This document shows, in pieces, positions 35,949 through 43,756 of a stretch of DNA of 64,000 bases (its first letter is position 1; each line of letters starts with the position of its first letter). The stretch is from Anaerotignum sp. MB30-C6. GTDB taxonomy: Bacteria > Bacillota > Clostridia > Lachnospirales > Anaerotignaceae. The stretch is from the NCBI RefSeq assembly GCF_030908465.1, contig NZ_CP133078.1, forward strand, positions 1,178,001-1,242,000, in the 5' to 3' direction. The notes beneath the pieces are model-generated. The model saw only the letters and a list, made by a program, of their open reading frames with translations, was not told the DNA's origin and did no database searches. The translations under genes were made by a program, and so were the position numbers.

Positions 35949-35984
35949 CCCCTTGCAGGACCAAAAAGTCTGCGAGGGGTTTTT
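35949..35984 (+). terminator. Terminator of gap copy 1
   Basis: CCCCTTGCAGGAC pairs with GTCTGCGAGGGG (minor mismatches), loop of A residues, then TTTTT. Confidence 0.9.
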
Positions 35985-36127
35985 AGTGAAATATATAAAT
36001 CAAACAAAAAATTATCACTTTATAACCAAGAAAAACAAACTTTCTTTGCAAAAATTCTTCAAAGAAATAATCCAAAAAAATATCTTCCATTCAATTTTCA
36101 AATCTCAAAAAAAACCCCCTCTATAAT

Positions 36128-36190
36128 ATAGGACAAAAAACGTCCCACAAATTTATGCAAAAATATGAAATAGGACGAAAAACGTCCCAC
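36128..36190. promoter_or_regulatory. Twin CggR-like operators upstream of gap copy 2
   Basis: Two 21-bp copies, at 36128-36148 and 36170-36190, of ATAGGAC(A/G)AAAAACGTCCCAC, 42 bp apart centre to centre. On the minus strand each reads GTGGGACGTTTTT(T/C)GTCC, closely matching the half-operator GGGACGTTTTTTGTC that I recall for the B. subtilis glycolytic repressor CggR. A TATAAT abuts the first copy. No cggR gene is in the window. Confidence 0.6.
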
Positions 36191-36297
36191 GTCGGTATCA
36201 AGTTTTCATAAAGTTAAAATCACAAATAGGATCGATTCTGGTTAGAGTTCTGAAAATTATTTTTTTGAGTTTTTTAGACTTTTTTTTATGCCAATTG

Positions 36298-36306
36298 TGC
36301 TACAAT
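36298..36306 (+). promoter_or_regulatory. Extended -10 promoter of gap copy 2
   Basis: TGC-TACAAT, 45 nt upstream of the start codon, with a T-rich region upstream and no clear -35. The twin operators lie 110-170 nt upstream of it. Confidence 0.5.
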
Positions 36307-36350
36307 AGTCATTGCAAAAAGTTTTTTTCAAACATGAGAGGGGATACACT

Positions 36351-37370
36351 ATGTCAATTAAGGTTGGTATTAATGGTTTTGGACGTATCGGTAGAGTGGT
36401 TTTTAGAGTTTTAATGAACCGCCCAGATGAGTTTGAACTTTGTGGAATTAATTTAAGAAATGCTGAGCTGGACTATATGGTTTATCAGTTAAAATATGAT
36501 AGTGTTTTTGGTCGTTTTAATGGAGAAATCGAAACAGGCGAAAATTGCCTAATCGTGAACGGTAAGAAAATCCGTGTTTTTAGTGAAAGCGATGCTGGCT
36601 TAATTAACTGGGCGGAATGTGGTGCAGAATATATTGTTGAATCCACAGGTGCTTTTAATACAGTGATTAAAGCAGGCTTACATAAAATTGGCGGAGCAAA
36701 GAAGGTTATTTTAACAGCTCCTTCTAAGGATAGCGTTATGCCAACATTTGTTATGGGTGTTAACCATATGGATTACAAGACTGAATATGATATTGTCTCT
36801 AATGCTTCTTGTACAACAAATTGTTTGGCACCACTGGTTAGAATTATTCATGACAACTTCGGTATTGAACAGGGTTTGATGTCTACCATTCACTCTGCAA
36901 CTGCAAAGCAAAAAGCAGTGGATGCCAGAGCGGGTCGTGATTGGAGAACAGGAAGATCTGTTTTTGGTAACATTATCCCATCCACAACAGGTGCTGCAAA
37001 GGCTGTTGGCCTTGTTATTCCTGAATTGCAGGGGAAACTAACGGGCATGTCCTTCCGTGTTCCCACCAATGATGTTTCTGTTGTTGACTTGACAGCTCGT
37101 TTGAAAACACCTACTACTTATGAAGAAATTTGTACTAAGTTGAAGGAAGCTTCCGAAACAACAATGAAAGGCATTATTAGCTACATGAATGAAGAAATTG
37201 TTTCCTCTGACCTTTTGGGAGACCCTAATACTTGTATTTTCGATGAAAAGGCAGGTATTATGCTTGATGATAACTTTGTAAAATTAATTGCGTGGTACGA
37301 TAATGAATGGGGCTATAGCAATAAAGTTGTTGACTTGATTGCCCATATGTATGCTGTGGATAACGCATAA
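36351..37370 (+). CDS. gap2: Glyceraldehyde-3-phosphate dehydrogenase (copy 2)
   Basis: 339 residues from the ATG at 36351 (GAGAGGGG site). A TTG-started longer frame from 36312 overlaps the promoter. It has [14 protein letters not shown], the catalytic Cys154 in [13 protein letters not shown] and [12 protein letters not shown]. Relative to copy 1 the AKQKAVDARAGRDWRTGRSVFGN segment differs, so this is a paralogue rather than a recent duplicate. Residue 33 or so (GINLRN) replaces the VNDP motif that helps set NAD preference, so cofactor use may differ. Confidence 0.94.
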   Translation: MSIKVGINGFGRIGRVVFRVLMNRPDEFELCGINLRNAELDYMVYQLKYDSVFGRFNGEIETGENCLIVNGKKIRVFSESDAGLINWAECGAEYIVESTGAFNTVIKAGLHKIGGAKKVILTAPSKDSVMPTFVMGVNHMDYKTEYDIVSNASCTTNCLAPLVRIIHDNFGIEQGLMSTIHSATAKQKAVDARAGRDWRTGRSVFGNIIPSTTGAAKAVGLVIPELQGKLTGMSFRVPTNDVSVVDLTARLKTPTTYEEICTKLKEASETTMKGIISYMNEEIVSSDLLGDPNTCIFDEKAGIMLDDNFVKLIAWYDNEWGYSNKVVDLIAHMYAVDNA

Positions 37371-37892
37371 TTTAATGATATTGAATTGGCAACTAAATAT
37401 TATTATTTATTCATATTAAATCCTTGTTTTTAAGATAGTCATTGATTTAGTAAGATAATGAGATAGTCTTTTTCTTTTGTAGAAACTAACGAAGGAAAAG
37501 ACTATTTTTTATGGATTAAAAAAAAAGCAAATAAATTTTATTTAAACTAAGTACCTCAAAAATTCTACTTATCACACTATGAGTATCTGACTTGAATAAA
37601 TTACTTACTTTTTTTCTTAGAACAAAGCAGGTGGAACTTGTATAATCTTTTAATAAAACTAGGAAGTAGAAATAGAAAGCTAAATTTAGGGATTAAAAAT
37701 AATTATCCTAGTCGTTACGTCTAGTACTAAAGTTTTGATCAATTGATTATACACAACTAGAACAACTGTCCTTAAAAGTAAACCCATGTGCAAATAATTT
37801 TAGGAATCTATTGTAAAAATAAATTAAAATATGATATGCTGTAGCGTATGTTTAAATAAATTTTGTTATGAACGGAGAGGGGGCAAAAAAAT
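37371..37892. other. Intergenic region with gap2 terminator
   Basis: A hairpin at 37463-37510 (ATAGTCTTTTTCTTTT pairing with AAGGAAAAGACTAT, then TTTTTT) terminates gap2. The remaining 380 bases are A/T-rich with no frame or motif I can support. Confidence 0.6.
37463..37510 (+). terminator. Terminator of gap copy 2
   Basis: Long stem ATAGTCTTTTTC/GGAAAAGACTAT with a 12-16 nt loop and a run of six T residues. Confidence 0.85.
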
Positions 37893-38279
37893 ATGGAGAA
37901 AAATAAAATCATAGACATTATTTTAGTAGTAGGAGCAGTCTCGGCGTTGGTGTTATGTTTGGGAATATACATTTCTACTGGAGAATTTGAAATCAAAGGA
38001 GTTACAGCAGCAATTGGATGTGTTATTGCTATCAAAAAAAATGGGAAAAGGATGCCATCATATAAATTTTATCAACAACACTATGATTTCCTACAGGAAA
38101 ATAATTTTCAGGGGCACGGAGAGCAGAAGATGATTCGAAAAGCTTTATTTTATTATAATTTAGAAAAATATGAAAAATCTTCAAAAATACTTGAAAAACT
38201 CCTAGACACTGGTGATTTACATAGTAATGAGAGAACTGTAATAGAGACTTTAAAAGAAAATGTTGAAAGCTATTATTAA
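37893..38279 (+). CDS. Small membrane protein of unknown function
   Basis: 128 residues, AACGGAGAGGGGG site. Two hydrophobic helices (about residues 7-27 and 35-47) precede a basic stretch and a helical C-terminal region that looks like a TPR pair (ALFYYNLEKYEKSSKILEKLLDTGD). I do not recognise the family. It stands alone. Confidence 0.6.
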   Translation: MEKNKIIDIILVVGAVSALVLCLGIYISTGEFEIKGVTAAIGCVIAIKKNGKRMPSYKFYQQHYDFLQENNFQGHGEQKMIRKALFYYNLEKYEKSSKILEKLLDTGDLHSNERTVIETLKENVESYY

Positions 38280-38717
38280 AGAGGGAGGACTTTTTCCTTT
38301 TTACAATAAAATATAGAGGAATGTTGTATAATTTCCTATGCTGTTATCATATTTAAATACCAATTGCCTATGGGGTTTCTAAATTAAAAATTCAGCGTTA
38401 ACACCTACACTTTTGTAGGTGTTATATTTATGCGTTTTTATTCTTACCACCTATTTTTACACGAAAAAAAAACTACCTGCGAACATACTATAGAAAAAAA
38501 TAATAATACGGAGATAAACTGGAATTAGTTTAGTTGAGATTTCGTCGAATAGACTTGTTTTGCTTGTAAGAAATCTTTTCTATTTTATTCAGCTTGTAAT
38601 CCTAAGAAAAAGGATGTATATTATAATATGCGAAGGAAAAATGTAACTAAGTGCGTTTTTATGGTAAAACTATAAAAAGACTATTCTTTTTATAAAACAA
38701 GTTAGCGAGGTCAGAAT
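38280..38717. other. Intergenic region with a hairpin
   Basis: It holds one perfect 10-bp hairpin (AACACCTACA/TGTAGGTGTT, 38400-38423) followed by ATATTTAT, a likely weak terminator. A long A/T-rich stretch follows up to the diguanylate cyclase gene, with AGCGAGG before its start. No ORF of interest was seen. Confidence 0.55.
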
Positions 38718-40526
38718 ATGCGGGAAATTAAGAGCTTCTTTTGGATATTCCTGATAATCATTATGTTTTTCGGTGTGACTCTCTTTCAGGTGTTTGAGTA
38801 TTCTAGGCATTGTAAAAGTCTAATTGAAAAGCAAACTTATTTTACACTTCAAGAGCACGCTGAAAGTGTGGGTAATCATTTCAGGATGAGCATTGAGGAG
38901 CAATTTAATCTCTTAGACGCACTGGCGAGCTATATTTCGGAAAAAGAGAGTTTGTATCTAGGAGATCTACTTGACATAGAGGAGAACAACCTTTTATTTA
39001 GAAATTTTGATGAAGTGGAAATTGCAAATGGGAGCACCGGTGTAGTTCTGCGGAAGGATGGAGGCTTTGTTGAGGTTTCCGATGAAGGATATTTTCAAAA
39101 CTCTATGCAAGGGAATCGAAGTATACAGTATTTGCAGGGAGAGCAGGGGGGCAGCAATAAATTGTTACTATCCACCCCAATCTATCAAGGTGACAACATT
39201 ACTTCTGTATTAATTGTTACAGTGGATGTGAAGCTATTTGAAAACAGTATTTGCCCCGATTTTTTTGAAGGAAAAAGTCATCTTTTTTTCACAACTGGGC
39301 AGGGGGAAATTTTAGATTTCGGGCATCCGTATAATCATCTTCAAGGGCAAAATAATTTTTTATCATATTTAGAGTCTATAAATTATAACACCAGCGAAAT
39401 CATCGAAAATATGAACGGTAGATTGGTAAGTTCTTTTACTTACAGTAATGGAAATGAAAAATACTTTACTACATCTATTCCCTTAGAAATGAATGACTGG
39501 TACATTTTTTGTTCTGCACCAGAGCATACCATTTCAAAGTTTGTTGATGACTTTAAGCATTTGGGTGAAACGGTTATTTTTACAATATTTCTAACTTGTT
39601 GTATTTTTTGTCTTTTAATTTCCTTTCTAATCAAAAGATCAGGGGCACTAATTAAAAAGGAACATAAGCGATTCAAATTAGCGGAAGAGATAGCAGGGAT
39701 GGTATCCTTTGAAGGCGACTATGGAAAAGATACCTTATCGATCAGCGATAATTATTCTATACTGTTTGGCAGAGAACCAGTGATACAAAAAATTAGTGAT
39801 TTTGCAAAAAAACACCCCTATATCATTCAGGATGACCAGGATATTTTCTTAAAAATGGGGTTGGACTTAATTAAAGGAAGAGACTTCGGCGAAGTTGAAT
39901 ACCGTGTCCTTTGTGGAGATGGCAGTGTACAGTGGCACCAACTTGTTTATAGGGTTTGGCACGATAAAAATGGCTTGCCCCTTAAGTGTTATGGTATGAT
40001 TGTACCGATTGATCGGCAGATGAAGGAAATTTCTAAACTTCAGATGCAGGTTGAGAAGGATCCGTTAACGGGTGTTTTAAATCGAACGGCCTTTGAAGTC
40101 TATGTCAACCTATGTTTTAATAGCAAAAATGAGAGTCATGCCTTATTGTTATTAGACTTGGATAACTTTAAGCAAATTAATGATGGTTATGGTCATGCCT
40201 TAGGGGATCATGCCCTTGTGACAACAGCGGAAATTTTAAAGGCTTCTGTTCGTAACAGCGATTATGTAGGTCGCCTTGGGGGAGATGAGTTTATTATATT
40301 TCTCAAAAACGTTAGCCAGGAGCAGGCAGCAAGGAAAGCAGGTGAAATTTGTGCAGCCCTTGAAAGTGCTGAAATGCAGTCAAATGAAGCTGTGGTAACA
40401 TGCAGCATTGGGATTGCCTGTTATCCAAAAGACGGGTGTGGGTTTGATGAGCTTTATGAACTTGCTGATAAGGGTCTTTACAAGGCAAAAGATACAGGGA
40501 AAAATAGTTTTTCTATTGTTAATTAA
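38718..40526 (+). CDS. Membrane-bound diguanylate cyclase with extracellular sensor and PAS domains
   Basis: 602 residues. Transmembrane helix 1 (about 7-27), an extracellular Cache-like sensor of about 250 residues, helix 2 (about 284-304), a PAS domain (about 320-435) and a GGDEF domain. The active site GGDEF is intact at 521-525, with the RxxD inhibitory site (RNSD) five residues upstream, so it should make cyclic di-GMP under product inhibition. It is a single gene, followed by tRNA-Leu. The ligand is unknown. Confidence 0.93.
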   Translation: MREIKSFFWIFLIIIMFFGVTLFQVFEYSRHCKSLIEKQTYFTLQEHAESVGNHFRMSIEEQFNLLDALASYISEKESLYLGDLLDIEENNLLFRNFDEVEIANGSTGVVLRKDGGFVEVSDEGYFQNSMQGNRSIQYLQGEQGGSNKLLLSTPIYQGDNITSVLIVTVDVKLFENSICPDFFEGKSHLFFTTGQGEILDFGHPYNHLQGQNNFLSYLESINYNTSEIIENMNGRLVSSFTYSNGNEKYFTTSIPLEMNDWYIFCSAPEHTISKFVDDFKHLGETVIFTIFLTCCIFCLLISFLIKRSGALIKKEHKRFKLAEEIAGMVSFEGDYGKDTLSISDNYSILFGREPVIQKISDFAKKHPYIIQDDQDIFLKMGLDLIKGRDFGEVEYRVLCGDGSVQWHQLVYRVWHDKNGLPLKCYGMIVPIDRQMKEISKLQMQVEKDPLTGVLNRTAFEVYVNLCFNSKNESHALLLLDLDNFKQINDGYGHALGDHALVTTAEILKASVRNSDYVGRLGGDEFIIFLKNVSQEQAARKAGEICAALESAEMQSNEAVVTCSIGIACYPKDGCGFDELYELADKGLYKAKDTGKNSFSIVN

Positions 40527-40608
40527 ATAAATTAAATTCTTGTATGCAAACTGTAAGCCGTTACCACGTGAGTTTTTATATTTTATTTAGAAAAAATCAT
40601 AAAAATGC

Positions 40609-40637
40609 TTGCATTATAAAAAAAACTATGGTATTAT
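40609..40637 (+). promoter_or_regulatory. Sigma-A promoter of tRNA-Leu
   Basis: TTGCAT, 17 nt, TATTAT, 18 nt upstream of the mature tRNA. Confidence 0.75.
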
Positions 40638-40655
40638 AGTCAAGCAGTTTTCCTT

Positions 40656-40739
40656 GCGGATGTGGCGGAACTGGCAGACGCACCAGACTCAAAATCTGGC
40701 GGTAGTGATATCGTGTGGGTTCGAGTCCCACCATCCGCA
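40656..40739 (+). tRNA. tRNA-Leu (anticodon CAA)
   Basis: Cloverleaf of 84 nt: acceptor GCGGATG/CATCCGC plus discriminator A, anticodon stem CCAGA/TCTGG with loop CTCAAAA (anticodon CAA at 40690-40692, reads UUG), a long variable arm (class II, as for Leu), and T loop GGTTCGAGTCC. CCA is not encoded. Confidence 0.97.
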
Positions 40740-40743
40740 TCAA

Positions 40744-40783
40744 AAAGACTTATCTTCCACCAAGGGGAAGGTAGGTCTTTTTT
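40744..40783 (+). terminator. Terminator of tRNA-Leu
   Basis: AAAGACTTATCTTCC pairs with GGAAGGTAGGTCTTT (G-U pairs included), then T residues. Confidence 0.85.
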
Positions 40784-40847
40784 GTTATGTCAAATTGTGA
40801 TATGATTAAAAGGAGATTATTTATATTTTGTAGGGGGTGAGCCTGCT

Positions 40848-41471
40848 GTGGATGAAAAATATATGCAATATTTAATTGATACCGTGACTGAAAAAGATAA
40901 TTTGAAATTCGTCAAAGAGAAATCATTTGATTTTTATAAAACCCATACCATTGATGAATGTTTTGATGCAGCAGTAGAATTGTATCAATCAAAGTATTTT
41001 CAAATACAAGAAATCGGTGTGTTCTTATGCGGTTACATAGGTACCCAACGGGACGATGCCACTGCCTTTTTGAAAAATGTGGTAAGCCAACATGACAGTT
41101 GGAAGGTTCAAGAAGTTTTAGCCATGGCTTTTGATATATATTGTAAATCAAAAGGATACGAGAAAGCCTTGCCAGAGATTCAAGAATGGCTGAATAGCGA
41201 TTGTGCCAATGTACGAAGAGCCGCATTAGAAGGTTTGCGTATATGGACGAGTAGACCTTATTTTAAGGATTTTCCCGAGGTTGCCATAAAATTATTAGCT
41301 GTCCACCGTAACGACAAGAGTGAATATTTTAGAAAGTCTGTCGGCAACGCACTTAGAGATATAAGCAAAAAGTTTCCTGACCTTATTAAAAAAGAGCTTG
41401 ACACATGGGATACCTCATCTAAACAAGTAATGCAAGTATTCAAATTGGCAGGAAAGTTCGTATACGAATAA
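40848..41471 (+). CDS. DNA alkylation repair (AlkD-like, HEAT-repeat) protein
   Basis: 207 residues from a GTG start (TAGGGGGTGAG site). All-helical with HEAT-like pairs: IQEIGVFLCGYIG, WKVQEVLAMAFDIYCK, NVRRAALEGLRIWTSRPYF and FRKSVGNALRDISKKFPDLI. These match the DUF/AlkD family of 3-methyladenine glycosylase-like proteins. The segment with WTSRPYF resembles the DNA-binding face of that fold. Its stop codon lies at the start of a 76-bp repeat that recurs after the anti-sigma gene. Confidence 0.72.
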   Translation: MDEKYMQYLIDTVTEKDNLKFVKEKSFDFYKTHTIDECFDAAVELYQSKYFQIQEIGVFLCGYIGTQRDDATAFLKNVVSQHDSWKVQEVLAMAFDIYCKSKGYEKALPEIQEWLNSDCANVRRAALEGLRIWTSRPYFKDFPEVAIKLLAVHRNDKSEYFRKSVGNALRDISKKFPDLIKKELDTWDTSSKQVMQVFKLAGKFVYE

Positions 41472-41546
41472 TGAGCATTTTTCGTGGTGTAAGTTCAAGT
41501 CCTGTTCTAAAAATTCACTCGCATCCACAATTACCAGACCACTCAT
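41471..41546 (+). repeat. 76-bp repeat, copy 1 (tRNA 3'-end-like)
   Basis: It starts at ATGAGCAT at the alkD stop, includes AGTTCAAGTCC (T-arm-like) and ends ACCAGACCACTCAT. Copy 2 at 43142-43217 has the same length. The last 56 bp agree at about 44 positions by eye. Each copy follows a stop codon and precedes a terminator hairpin. Confidence 0.75.
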
Positions 41547-41547
41547 T

Positions 41548-41586
41548 AAAGACATACTTTCCCCTTGGCGGAAAGTATGTCTTTTT
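41548..41586 (+). terminator. Terminator after the alkylation-repair gene
   Basis: Perfect 15-bp stem AAAGACATACTTTCC/GGAAAGTATGTCTTT with a T run. Confidence 0.92.
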
Positions 41587-41755
41587 CTATGCTCTTTTTA
41601 TGTTATAATATGACTAAAGATAATTTATATAACCTCTATTATAGCTGTCTGCATTTGTGGACAGCTATTTTCAAAAACCAAATAAAAATATTTGAAAAGT
41701 TTTGTAAGATTTCTATATATGCGAAGTCTTATAAGTGAAAGGAGGTGGTAGAGTA

Positions 41756-42241
41756 ATGGAGTTTGAACAGATATACAATACTTACTTTAACCATGTATAC
41801 TTATATATTAGAAAGTTATCAGGTAGTGAACATATCGCCGAGGAAATAACAAGCGAAGCATTCTTTAAAGCAATGCAATCTATTGATAGCTTTAGAGGAG
41901 ATTGCGATTTTCGTGTATGGTTGTGCCAAATAGCAAAAAACTGTTATTTTTCCCACCTAAAAAAGCAAAAAAATATTAACAATATTAAAGGTGTGGAATT
42001 AGAAGATATAGTAGACCCCAATTCATTGATTGATGAAAAAATCATTAACCACGAACAAACAGTACAAATTCAAAAGCTATTGCATACTATCCCAGAACCT
42101 TATAAGGAAGTATTTATGTGGAGAGTTTTTGCAGACTTGAGTTTCAAGCAAATTGGTCAGATATTCAATAAGACCGATAATTGGGCTTGCGTTACCTACC
42201 ACAGGGCTAAAAATCAAATATTAAAACGAATGGAGGAATAA
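41756..42241 (+). CDS. ECF-type RNA polymerase sigma factor
   Basis: 161 residues from the ATG at 41756 (AAAGGAGGTGG site). Sigma-70 region 2 (FEQIYNTYFNHVYLYIRKL; EEITSEAFFKAMQSIDSFRGDCDFRVWLCQIAKNCYFSHLKK) and region 4 (YKEVFMWRVFADLSFKQIGQIFNKTDNWACVTYHRAKNQI). The next gene, 4 nt downstream, encodes its likely membrane anti-sigma factor. The stimulus and target genes are unknown. A promoter of similar type for self-regulation could not be identified. Confidence 0.9.
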   Translation: MEFEQIYNTYFNHVYLYIRKLSGSEHIAEEITSEAFFKAMQSIDSFRGDCDFRVWLCQIAKNCYFSHLKKQKNINNIKGVELEDIVDPNSLIDEKIINHEQTVQIQKLLHTIPEPYKEVFMWRVFADLSFKQIGQIFNKTDNWACVTYHRAKNQILKRMEE

Positions 42242-42245
42242 AACA

Positions 42246-43136
42246 ATGAAAAATCGTGAGTGTAGTATTGTTCGTGATATATTACCTTTGTATGTTGAAA
42301 ATGTTATCAGTGACGATACAAAGCAATTTGTAGATGAGCATTTAAGTCATTGTGCTGAGTGCAAAAATGAATTGAAACTATCGCAAACAGATATACCTGT
42401 TAAAAAAAATTGTTCGGAAAAGGATGGCGGTGTTGAAGTGATAAAAAAAATAGGATTGGATATAAAGAAAAAGCGAGTATTTACAGGTATTCTTTCAGCA
42501 GTTATTTCAGCTATCGTTATAATGTTATCATTTGCATATTTAACAGCACCTGAATATATACCTTATACTGAATCATTTGATATTATTTCTGTAAAGGATA
42601 ATAATGGTTGTGTAACCCTTTCTTTTACAGGTGAATATGAGATTTATCAAAGTGAGCAAGGCGTATATGATATTAGTATCTATAATACAATCTGGAACAA
42701 ACTCTTTAATATCGAGAAAAAGCAAGATATAACGGTAAATCCAAACGGAGAAACAGTTAATACTATTTATTATGTGTCTAATGGCGGGCAAGATGATAAA
42801 GTAATCTATGGAAGAGATCCCATTGATAATGGAGGAGTTGTGACCTTGCCTCGATTGTTTTTAAATAGTTATTTTGTCACTGCCATTTTATTTGCACTTG
42901 TTTTGGCAATGCTTGTTGTAATATTCAGAAAGAAAGAAGAAAAAGTTAAAGCCATAATAGTAGAAATACTATTTATTCCCATTTCATATATTGTAAGTCA
43001 TATTATGATTAAAGGATGGAATGCCACTTCATATTCAGCAACTCGTGATTTTTATTTGATTTTGCTTTTAGTAATACCTATTTATTCTCTATTTTATATT
43101 TTGTATAAAAAGGAACATTCGAAATTTAGGCACTAA
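42246..43136 (+). CDS. Membrane anti-sigma factor with zinc-finger (zf-HC2) domain
   Basis: 296 residues. The N-terminal cytoplasmic zinc-binding domain has CSIVRDILPLYVEN...DEHLSHCAECKNE (the H-x3-C-x2-C site). A transmembrane helix follows at about residues 78-98, an extracellular domain of about 100 residues, and three more helices near the C-terminus (about 208-228, 234-258, 268-285). It binds the upstream sigma factor until an envelope signal arrives. Copy 2 of the 76-bp repeat begins 6 nt after its stop. Confidence 0.88.
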   Translation: MKNRECSIVRDILPLYVENVISDDTKQFVDEHLSHCAECKNELKLSQTDIPVKKNCSEKDGGVEVIKKIGLDIKKKRVFTGILSAVISAIVIMLSFAYLTAPEYIPYTESFDIISVKDNNGCVTLSFTGEYEIYQSEQGVYDISIYNTIWNKLFNIEKKQDITVNPNGETVNTIYYVSNGGQDDKVIYGRDPIDNGGVVTLPRLFLNSYFVTAILFALVLAMLVVIFRKKEEKVKAIIVEILFIPISYIVSHIMIKGWNATSYSATRDFYLILLLVIPIYSLFYILYKKEHSKFRH

Positions 43137-43141
43137 CTATC

Positions 43142-43217
43142 ATGAGCATAATCTACCGTGATAGTTCAAATCCCCCTATAAAAATAGGCTCACATCGACA
43201 ACTACCAGACCACTCAT
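43142..43217 (+). repeat. 76-bp repeat, copy 2 (tRNA 3'-end-like)
   Basis: Same layout as copy 1 at 41471: ATGAGCAT, AGTTCAAATCC, then a conserved 3' half ending ACCAGACCACTCAT. It is followed at once by a terminator. The two copies bracket the sigma/anti-sigma pair in direct orientation. Confidence 0.75.
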
Positions 43218-43424
43218 AGAAAAAGTATAGTTTGATTTTTTTTCAGACTATACTTTTTTTATAATTTTGCTAGGATAGATGTGGTTATTAAGAAGTAGAT
43301 ATCCCTCTAGACAAAAAAAATTATACTTTTTAGAAAGAATCATTAACACTACAAAATTCATTTATATTCAATAAATAGAGAGGAGCATTCTGGAGATAAT
43401 AATTTGATTATATATTTTTTAAAG

Positions 43425-43450
43425 AGCACTGGAAACTTCCGGTGCTTTTT
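43425..43450 (+). terminator. Isolated terminator
   Basis: 10-bp stem AGCACTGGAA/TTCCGGTGCT (one G-U) with a 2-nt loop plus flanking pairs, then TTTTT. No gene is visible between the previous terminator and this one. Confidence 0.75.
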
Positions 43451-43606
43451 ATTTGGTGAAATCTAGAATAATGTATCGAGGGGGATAAATTAAGTAGGCA
43501 GTAAATCTTACAGTTAATAAAGATTATTAACGATTGATTGAAAGCCAATTTCAACATCCATGCATCAAGGTTAAGGTAAACTAAGGTAGTAATAAGAGGA
43601 AAAATT

Positions 43607-43615
43607 TGCTATAAT
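43607..43615 (+). promoter_or_regulatory. Extended -10 promoter of the kinase-Hpt-EAL operon
   Basis: TGC-TATAAT with no strong -35. The leader to the start codon is about 135 nt. Confidence 0.5.
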
Positions 43616-43756
43616 TAGTCATAAAGTTTGTTGTTTTAGTGTAAAACCTTTGACTCTAGGCATTTCTCTTATAAATTAAAACTCGGTTCCATTAAACCGT
43701 TTTGGATGAAAGAGGATAGTGGCGGTTGGTAAGCTTTGAAAGGAAGTAGTAAGTTT

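Larger units (their letters stand above)
43218..43756. other. Intergenic region with two terminators and the kinase operon promoter
   Basis: Hairpin 43221-43260 (AAAAGTATAGT/ACTATACTTTT plus T run) ends the sigma/anti-sigma transcript. Hairpin 43425-43450 (AGCACTGGAA/TTCCGGTGCT, then TTTTT) ends something short between them. No ORF is apparent, so it may be a small RNA or a decayed gene. An extended -10 (TGC-TATAAT) at 43607-43615 probably starts the kinase operon. Confidence 0.55.

Noticed and set aside
40609-40800. 63-residue ORF
   Set aside because: It runs through tRNA-Leu and its terminator, with no ribosome site.
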